11,102 bases of DNA from SIG480 sp045636865 (lineage in GTDB: Bacteria > Bacillota > Clostridia > Oscillospirales > JAAYXM01), in the NCBI GenBank assembly GCA_045636865.1, contig JAZTYJ010000021.1, forward strand, positions 1-11,102, in the 5' to 3' direction. Below are positions 6,257-11,102 of this stretch, piece after piece (position 1 is the first letter of the stretch; each line of letters begins with the position of its first letter). The position numbers and the translations under genes are program-made. Under the pieces are notes generated by a model. It did not search any database, had not been told where the DNA came from, and saw only the letters and a program-made list of their open reading frames with translations.

Positions 6257-7483
6257 TTAAAACGGAAGTTCTTTGCCCTGCTTCTGCCACTCGCGGAACT
6301 CTGCAGTAGCACAGAAGATAACGTCGCCAGATGAGTTGATTGCAGTTTCAAGTGAATCCTGAACAACGCCGATGATAAATCCTACGCCAACCATCTGCAT
6401 CGCGATGTCCTGTCCTACGCCGAGGAGTGAGCAAGCCATCGGGATGAGGAGGAGTGAGCCGCCCGCAACGCCTGATGCGCCGCATGCGCCGAGCGTTGCA
6501 ACGAAGCTTAAGAGGATTGCGAGAAGGATATTTACAGAAACTCCCTGTGAGAAAGCAGCTGCAAGGCTCATTATTGTGATGGTGATTGCCGCACCGTCCA
6601 TATTGATGGTTGCGCCAAGCGGGATGGAAACGCTGTAGTGCTCCTTGTCAAGACCGAGCTTGTCGCAAAGGCGCATATTTACGGGGATATTAGCCGCAGA
6701 GCTTCTTGTGAAGAAGGCTGTGATGCCCGATTCCTTAAAGCAGCGGAGAACAAGCGGATACGGATTTCTCTTAAGAGAAATTGCAACGATAAGCGGATCG
6801 ATAACAAATGCGACAACGAGCATACATCCGACAAGGAGGGCAAGGAGCTTGCCGTACTCCGTGAAGATGTCAAGACCGTACTCGCTGACGGATGAGAAAA
6901 CGAGACCGCAGATGCCAAACGGAGCGAACTCGATGATCCATGCAACCGTCTTTGAAACAGCGTTTGAAATGTCGTTAAAAACTTCTTTGGTCTTCTCGCC
7001 TGCACTCATACGGAGAGCAAGACCGAGGATAACTGCCCATGTGAGGATGCCGACGTAGTTTGCGTTCATAATAGCGGAAATCGGATTCATAACCATATTC
7101 ATGAGAAGCCCCGAGAAGACCTCGCCAAGACCTGCCGGAGCTGACTGCGTAACAGCTTCGCCGAGAGATGAGAGTGTTACGGGGAAGAGATAGCTTCCGA
7201 TAACAGCCGCAACAGCTGCAAGGAATGTGCTGAGCACATAGAAGAAGATAACGGTCTTGAAACGTCCGCCGATGTTCTTGCCGGCACTTGCGAGAGCCGC
7301 AATAACGAGAACAAAAACGAGAACGGGTGCAACTGCCTTGAGTGCGCCGACAAAGAGCGAGCCGATAACGGTTACAAAGCTTGCCTGCGGAACAAAAAGA
7401 CCGAGGGCAACACCGATAACGAGACCGATTGCTATTCTCAGAATAAGCGGTGCTTTAGTGTATGCGGATACAACTTTTTTCAT
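6257..7483 (-). CDS. sstT: Serine/threonine:Na+ symporter SstT
   Basis: 408-residue membrane transporter of the dicarboxylate/amino acid:cation symporter (DAACS, GltPh-like) family, of the usual SstT length. It imports serine and threonine with sodium. Visible family elements are a short cytoplasmic N-terminus with TM1 at about 13-31, the serine-rich re-entrant hairpin HP1 FFTRSSAANIPVNM (257-270), the TM7 motif NMDG (294-297) within GATINMDGAAITIT, hairpin HP2 ASGVAGGSLLLIPM (336-349), and the TM8 stretch VQDSLETAINSSGD (374-387) with D376 and N383. TRSSAANIP and the VQDSLETAINSSGD segment favour SstT over GltP/DctA. Ribosome site AAAGGAG lies about 8 nt upstream of the ATG. It is first in a four-gene operon and driven by the promoter at 7526-7554. 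The predicted leader is only about 35 nt, too short for a T-box or other riboswitch. Confidence 0.93.
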   Translation of the reverse strand: MKKVVSAYTKAPLILRIAIGLVIGVALGLFVPQASFVTVIGSLFVGALKAVAPVLVFVLVIAALASAGKNIGGRFKTVIFFYVLSTFLAAVAAVIGSYLFPVTLSSLGEAVTQSAPAGLGEVFSGLLMNMVMNPISAIMNANYVGILTWAVILGLALRMSAGEKTKEVFNDISNAVSKTVAWIIEFAPFGICGLVFSSVSEYGLDIFTEYGKLLALLVGCMLVVAFVIDPLIVAISLKRNPYPLVLRCFKESGITAFFTRSSAANIPVNMRLCDKLGLDKEHYSVSIPLGATINMDGAAITITIMSLAAAFSQGVSVNILLAILLSFVATLGACGASGVAGGSLLLIPMACSLLGVGQDIAMQMVGVGFIIGVVQDSLETAINSSGDVIFCATAEFREWQKQGKELPF

Positions 7484-7525
7484 AATGATTTCTCCTTTGT
7501 AGTGGGGATTTAAAAAGTCTACATT

Positions 7526-7554
7526 ATTATAGCATACACGCGACGCCTTTTCAA
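7526..7554 (-). promoter_or_regulatory. Sigma-A promoter of sstT operon
   Basis: On the minus strand, TTGAAA (7554-7549) and a perfect TATAAT (7531-7526) are separated by 17 bp. The -10 is preceded by TGC, an extended -10. Initiation would be near 7519, giving a leader of about 35 nt before the sstT start. Confidence 0.82.
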
Positions 7555-7603
7555 TAAAAAAGACAAATTCCGCAACCTTGTCCGAAGTCGCAAATTAATT
7601 TTA

Positions 7604-7629
7604 AAAAATTCCAAATTTGGATAATTTTT
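7604..7629. promoter_or_regulatory. Dyad CCAAATTTGG in divergent promoter region, possible operator
   Basis: A perfect 10-bp palindrome CCAAATTTGG (7611-7620) is extended by AAAAATT (7604-7610) and AATTTTT (7623-7629), offset by 2 nt. It lies about 50 bp upstream of the sstT -35 and about 80 bp upstream of the SLH gene -35. It could bind a regulator of either gene, or be fortuitous in AT-rich DNA. The rest of the 307-bp gap (7484-7790) holds the two promoters, a second dyad and a leader hairpin, all listed separately. Confidence 0.35.
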
Positions 7630-7672
7630 GAAAAATTTACGCGTTTTTTTCCACATTAAGGACAAAATATAA

Positions 7673-7689
7673 CGAGAAAATTTCTCTCG
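7673..7689. promoter_or_regulatory. Dyad upstream of the SLH gene promoter
   Basis: GAGAAA (7674-7679) and TTTCTC (7681-7686) form a 13-bp dyad around one base; flanking CGAG (7673-7676) and CTCG (7686-7689) offer an alternative pairing. It lies about 22 bp upstream of the -35 box at 7712, a position where activators or UP-like DNA act. Function is unproven. Confidence 0.28.
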
Positions 7690-7711
7690 ATTTACAGGAT
7701 GTCGAAATCCG

Positions 7712-7740
7712 TTGACTTTGAAAATGCGATGCTGTATCAT
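7712..7740 (+). promoter_or_regulatory. Sigma-A promoter of the SLH protein gene
   Basis: TTGACT (7712-7717) and TATCAT (7735-7740) are spaced by exactly 17 bp, each one mismatch from consensus. Initiation near 7746 would give a leader of about 45 nt ending in a strong AAGGAGG ribosome site (7775-7781), 9 nt before the ATG. Confidence 0.82.
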
Positions 7741-7751
7741 AGCACTCGTAA

Positions 7752-7766
7752 CAGGCAGACAGCCTG
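7752..7766 (+). other. 5' UTR hairpin of the SLH protein mRNA
   Basis: CAGGC (7752-7756) and GCCTG (7762-7766) pair around the 5-nt loop AGACA, only a few bases after the predicted transcription start. A hairpin close to the 5' end can protect an abundant surface-protein mRNA from decay. The pairing is seen directly; the stabilising role is inference. Confidence 0.45.
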
Positions 7767-7790
7767 AAAAATTGAAGGAGGAATTCTAAC

Positions 7791-10787
7791 ATGCAGAACT
7801 TTAAGAAGGTTCTTGCACTTGCAATCGTGTTTGTGCTTTCATTTTCACTTTTGGCAAGTGCGGTAGGGTTCACCGATGCAACTGACATTAATGAGAATTA
7901 TAAAGACGATGTAAATATGCTCGTTGAACTCGGCGTTCTCGGCGGATATCCGGATGGTTCGTTCCGCCCGAACGAAAAAATCACAAGAGCAGAGTTTGCC
8001 AAGATGGCATACGTGCTCAAGTACGGCGCAGATGATCTCGGTTCACTTTTCGCAGGTCAGGCAAGCGCATTTACAGACGTTGAAAACGATGCAAACGTCA
8101 AGTGGGCAAAGGGTTATATCAACTACTGCCACAATCAGGGAATCGTTTCCGGTGTCGGAAACAACAAGTTCAACCCCAACGGCAACGTAACGGTCGCTGA
8201 GGCGAGCAAGATGCTCCTCGTAATCCTCGGCTGCAACGCAGAAAAGGAAGGCTTTGTCGGCAAGAACTGGTCTGCAAATACCGTTGCAAAGGCTATGGAG
8301 CTCGGTCTCTTTGACGGCTGGTCAGGCGACCCGACAGCTCCGGCATCGCGCGAGCTCGTTGCAAAGCTCATGAGAAATGCAATCTTCTCTCCGGTGTTCG
8401 TATACAGCCCGATCACAGGTATCGGCTCACAGTTCAACGCACTCAGCGGTGAGAAGAACCAGACTCTCGGCGAGCAGGTTCTCGGACTTAAGCACGTAAC
8501 GGGTATCGTTGTTGCAAACGAAAACTACGCGATATTCAAGGATGCAAAGGGCGAAGATATCACAGTTTCAAAGGGTCCTGCAATCGCAGTAACCGAAGAG
8601 GGTTCAAATGAAAGCATCATCTACTATGAATACCAGAATTCGGACGGCGAAAAGAAGGGCGCAACAGTAAAGATTGACCGCGATATCGCAGACGAGCTTC
8701 TCGGCGCAAAGGTCGATGTTTACTTCAAGGCAGACCAGGCTGCAGGCAGCCTCGGCTACAACAACGTTGAGGTTATCGGAAACGTAATCGTAACATCCGA
8801 TACAAAGATCTACAACGTATCAACAAGTGACGTCAAGATTATGCCCGACGGTAACTCACAGAGCTCATCTCTCATAACTCCGTATATCTCATTCACCGTT
8901 GACGGTAAGGAGTATCAGATCAAGGCGGATGCAAAGGCAACAAAGGTTGCAAAGAACGTAAACTACAACACTCTCAAAAACAAGGCAGAAGCAAACGACT
9001 TCTCAGCTTACTCTTACGTTTCAGGCGCAACTCTCCGCGACGGCGGCACACTCTCACATCCGAACGGAAACGATGCGTTCTTCCAGGATATGGGCAAGGG
9101 CGGCGTAGCCAACTACCGCTTCGTGTCTGTTGACGGCGGCAAGACATTCTCATATATCTTCAGAATGAACAACAAGGCAGACTCGATCGCTTACGGTCAG
9201 GTTTCTGCAATAAGCGAAACAAAGAAGACAATCACACTTCCGAAGGTCGGAACGGTTGACCTTGACGATGTAATTCTCCACGGAGAAATCGCACGAAACG
9301 ACTACGTTATCTACTACTTCGCAGACGGCAAGCTCAACGTTGAGAAGGTCTCGGAGATGCGCGGTGCACTCGAGAGCCTCAACGACGACGGCTCCGTAAC
9401 AATCGGCGGCAATAAGTACTTTGCAGACGAAAATCTCTGCCGTGCGATTACAACTTACGGATCTCTTTCAAGATTCTATACAAGCAACAAGGATGCCATG
9501 AAGGAGAACACACTCTACCGTGTCTATAAGAACACAATCCTCGACATCGAAACTTCAGAGGAAACACAGGCTGCAGAAAGTTATGCGGTAATCCTTGACT
9601 CAAGCTTTGACGAAAAGCTCGGCGTTGCTTATGTAAAGCTCGGCTTTGCTGACAACAGCGAGGGAACTTACAAGGTAGGAAAGTTCTACACGAAGTACCC
9701 CTCAACTCCGAACCACAAGGAAAACGACCGTCCGCAGGATTACGCAAACAACGCACGTTTTGGCTGGGTTGTCGAGTACTCAATCCGCGAAGACGGAACG
9801 GTTGACCTCTCGCATCAGGATATGAAGAAGCTTGAGGTTGAGGCGGGCGTACGCGTTCCGAACACAAACAGAACCTACGAAATCAAGGACGGCGCAGTAA
9901 TGGTAGACAGCAAGAACTACTACGGCGACGACTCATCGGTGGTATTCGTTCTCTACGGTAACGTAAGCGGCGACTACAAGGATGAAAAGTATCAGCCGGT
10001 CAAGGCGCGCGCATACAAGCTTTCAGAGCTCGTCTCATTGAAGGCAAAGGCAATCTCAGGTCTCAAGATCAACAACGCCCTCACGGAAAAGGCGATGGGC
10101 AGCGTCGTAATGAGCAAGTCAGGTCTTGCAAGTGCTATTGTAGCGGCGGGTATAACACACGGCGACAACCTTGAAAATATCTCATACAAGGAAACAGACA
10201 GCATCGCATACGTCGTTTCTGCAAAGCAGATGTACAATGTCGCAACAGGCCAGGCATACGCAAAGTTCACTCTCATAGGTGACGAAGGTCTCTTTGAGGT
10301 AACTTCAATCGATGACGTAACAGACCTCAACAACAACCCGATCTTCTCTGAGAGCGCAGGCTATGTCGGTGATATCAGAAACTACGAAAGCGGAACGATT
10401 GTACGTTATGCCCTCACGGCAGACGGCAAGCTCGGCGCAGTAACCTCTGCAGGCGGTCTCAAGTCAGACATGCAGGCAGATCCGCAGGGCAAGTTCAGCG
10501 GCGCATTCTATGTAAACGCAGCAGATATTGTAAACAACAGATTCGTTTACTACAGCTCACAGAAGGATCACATGCTCGATATTGACGGAAGACTCAATTC
10601 AGACGACGCATCATCTCTCCGCCTCTCAAAGGATGGATACACCGTTATCACAATCAATGACGGTGAATATGTCGGCTCGCATCTCGTAACGGTTCCGACT
10701 AACCAGGCAATCGAGAAGGGCGCATTCAACGCAATCATTCAGCTTGAGGAAGGCGAAATTGTAAGAATCTTCTCGTTCGAGAACTAA
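7791..10787 (+). CDS. SLH-domain surface (S-layer-like) protein
   Basis: 998-residue exported protein. A signal peptide MQNFKKVLALAIVFVLSFSL ends near ASA-V (cleavage after about residue 24). Three SLH domains follow: about 27-79 (GYPDGSFRPNEKITRAEFAKM), 94-148 (GVGNNKFNPNGNVTVAEASKM) and a divergent third at 157-199. Domain 1 carries the TRAE motif, replaced by TVAE and ASRE in domains 2 and 3. SLH triplets bind pyruvylated cell-wall polysaccharide and anchor S-layers. Residues 200-998 match no domain I recognise; they look beta-rich with a recurrent motif ending in an aromatic strand and an acidic turn (DYVIYYFADGKLNV 504-517; VVEYSIREDGTVDL 660-673; IVRYALTADGKLGAV 870-884). There is no sortase motif or C-terminal membrane anchor. 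Strong promoter, strong ribosome site and heavily biased codons (CTC/CTT Leu, AAG Lys, AAC Asn) suggest high expression. Only two Cys occur in the SLH part (113, 148). Confidence 0.9.
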   Translation: MQNFKKVLALAIVFVLSFSLLASAVGFTDATDINENYKDDVNMLVELGVLGGYPDGSFRPNEKITRAEFAKMAYVLKYGADDLGSLFAGQASAFTDVENDANVKWAKGYINYCHNQGIVSGVGNNKFNPNGNVTVAEASKMLLVILGCNAEKEGFVGKNWSANTVAKAMELGLFDGWSGDPTAPASRELVAKLMRNAIFSPVFVYSPITGIGSQFNALSGEKNQTLGEQVLGLKHVTGIVVANENYAIFKDAKGEDITVSKGPAIAVTEEGSNESIIYYEYQNSDGEKKGATVKIDRDIADELLGAKVDVYFKADQAAGSLGYNNVEVIGNVIVTSDTKIYNVSTSDVKIMPDGNSQSSSLITPYISFTVDGKEYQIKADAKATKVAKNVNYNTLKNKAEANDFSAYSYVSGATLRDGGTLSHPNGNDAFFQDMGKGGVANYRFVSVDGGKTFSYIFRMNNKADSIAYGQVSAISETKKTITLPKVGTVDLDDVILHGEIARNDYVIYYFADGKLNVEKVSEMRGALESLNDDGSVTIGGNKYFADENLCRAITTYGSLSRFYTSNKDAMKENTLYRVYKNTILDIETSEETQAAESYAVILDSSFDEKLGVAYVKLGFADNSEGTYKVGKFYTKYPSTPNHKENDRPQDYANNARFGWVVEYSIREDGTVDLSHQDMKKLEVEAGVRVPNTNRTYEIKDGAVMVDSKNYYGDDSSVVFVLYGNVSGDYKDEKYQPVKARAYKLSELVSLKAKAISGLKINNALTEKAMGSVVMSKSGLASAIVAAGITHGDNLENISYKETDSIAYVVSAKQMYNVATGQAYAKFTLIGDEGLFEVTSIDDVTDLNNNPIFSESAGYVGDIRNYESGTIVRYALTADGKLGAVTSAGGLKSDMQADPQGKFSGAFYVNAADIVNNRFVYYSSQKDHMLDIDGRLNSDDASSLRLSKDGYTVITINDGEYVGSHLVTVPTNQAIEKGAFNAIIQLEEGEIVRIFSFEN

Positions 10788-10815
10788 AAAACGTTTTTCT
10801 TCCGAATAAATCACA

Positions 10816-10843
10816 GCTCTGCCGGGGCTTGCTCCGGCAGAGC
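10816..10843 (+). terminator. Hairpin after the SLH gene, probable terminator
   Basis: A 12-bp stem GCTCTGCCGGGG/CTCCGGCAGAGC (10816-10827, 10832-10843, one G-T pair) closes a CTTG loop, 28 nt after the stop codon. It is very stable, but the downstream tract AAACTTACAT is poor in T, so it may be a weak terminator, a 3' end stabiliser, or Rho-assisted. Confidence 0.65.
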
Positions 10844-10846
10844 AAA

Positions 10847-10877
10847 CTTACATATTAAAATATATATAATATATAAG
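10847..10877. repeat. AT-rich inverted repeat
   Basis: CTTA-c-ATATTA (10847-10857) is mirrored by TAATAT-a-TAAG (10867-10877) around a 9-nt AT centre, with a single mismatch. It lies between the SLH gene hairpin and the rRNA-like promoter. It could be easily melted or curved DNA. The following stretch to 10990 holds short pairings (ACAAC/GTTGT at 10886-10900; GTTGTG/CACAAC at 10896-10922) and no gene. Confidence 0.4.
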
Positions 10878-10991
10878 TCGTAAATACAACATATCGTTGT
10901 GCGCAAAAGACACAAACACAACGCGCTTTGTCGACGTGCGGTTGTTGATTTTGTCGAATCTAAAAAAACGCAAAAAAGTTGAAAAAAAGTG

Positions 10992-11020
10992 TTGACAAAG
11001 GGAGTAAGATTTGGTATAGT
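10992..11020 (+). promoter_or_regulatory. Consensus promoter, probably of an rRNA operon
   Basis: A perfect TTGACA (10992-10997), a 17-bp spacer and TATAGT (11015-11020) preceded by TGG (extended -10). AT-rich A-tracts directly upstream (10962-10988) resemble an UP element. No open reading frame with a ribosome site follows in the last 80 bp, and the leader is structured. Such strong promoters in front of non-coding leaders are typical of rRNA or tRNA operons; the RNA genes themselves are not in the window. Confidence 0.72.
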
Positions 11021-11028
11021 ATTAAAGC

Positions 11029-11066
11029 ACCTCGCGAGAGGGGGGCGCGGAAGCGACCGCCGAGGT
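11029..11066 (+). ncRNA. Structured leader RNA downstream of the strong promoter
   Basis: Starting a few bases after the expected transcription start, CCTC-GCGA-GAGG (11030-11041) and CGC-GGAA-GCG (11046-11055, extendable through a G-A mismatch to GG/CC at 11043-11044 and 11057-11058) are two short hairpins with GNRA tetraloops. Alternatively ACCTCG (11029-11034) can pair with CGAGGT (11061-11066), which would disrupt the first hairpin. This resembles the pre-16S leader of Clostridia. No boxA-like motif is clear before the window ends. Confidence 0.45.
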
Positions 11067-11102
11067 CAACAAAAAAGAAGCAAAAGTTTCTAAAAAAGTG
11101 TT

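Noticed and set aside
7484..7560. Riboswitch or T-box upstream of sstT
   Set aside because: The near-perfect promoter at 7526-7554 leaves only about 35 nt of leader, too short for such an element, and no T-box or terminator/antiterminator hairpins are seen.

Overview
The window looks like a chromosomal segment of an anaerobic, gut-type member of the Clostridia (Bacillota), possibly Oscillospirales-like. This is inferred from the roughly 50% GC, strong GGAGG-type ribosome binding sites, consensus sigma-A promoters, lipoproteins, an SLH-anchored surface protein, and an rRNA-type promoter and leader at the right edge. No species can be named from the sequence alone. I found no phage, transposase, CRISPR or toxin-antitoxin genes.

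Left region (1-2737, minus strand): an mglB-mglA-mglC operon for an ABC importer of galactose/glucose-type sugars, read right to left. mglB (lipoprotein binding protein) and mglA (dual ATPase) are complete. mglC (permease) is cut by the window edge after 51 codons. The leftmost ~480 bp are clearly richer in GC than the rest, with the change inside mglA.

Middle (2738-3730): a short intergenic region separates mglB from a divergent gene for a small lipoprotein of unknown function (2873-3352, plus). It is followed by ~290 bp of non-coding DNA packed with hairpins, which looks like a dispersed palindromic repeat element. A bidirectional intrinsic terminator then closes the next, convergent operon.

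Central operon (3727-7483, minus): sstT (Na+/serine-threonine symporter), a DUF4432 aldose-1-epimerase-like protein, an SGNH hydrolase and a DusB-type tRNA-dihydrouridine synthase. They are tightly spaced and driven by a near-perfect promoter at 7526-7554.

Right region (7484-11102, plus): a divergent regulatory region with two dyads leads into a 998-residue secreted protein with three N-terminal SLH domains and about 800 residues of unassigned beta-rich sequence. This is probably an S-layer or major surface protein, with its own strong promoter, a 5' UTR hairpin and a downstream hairpin. The last ~315 bp hold an AT-rich inverted repeat, a consensus promoter, a GNRA-hairpin leader and the start of what looks like a second tandem promoter module. 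This pattern is typical of the region in front of an rRNA operon, which would begin just outside the window.

The genes are mostly well-known families. The less ordinary items are the palindromic element, the mosaic composition of mglA/mglC, the unassigned body of the SLH protein and the rRNA-like leader. I do not see a convincing new multi-gene system.
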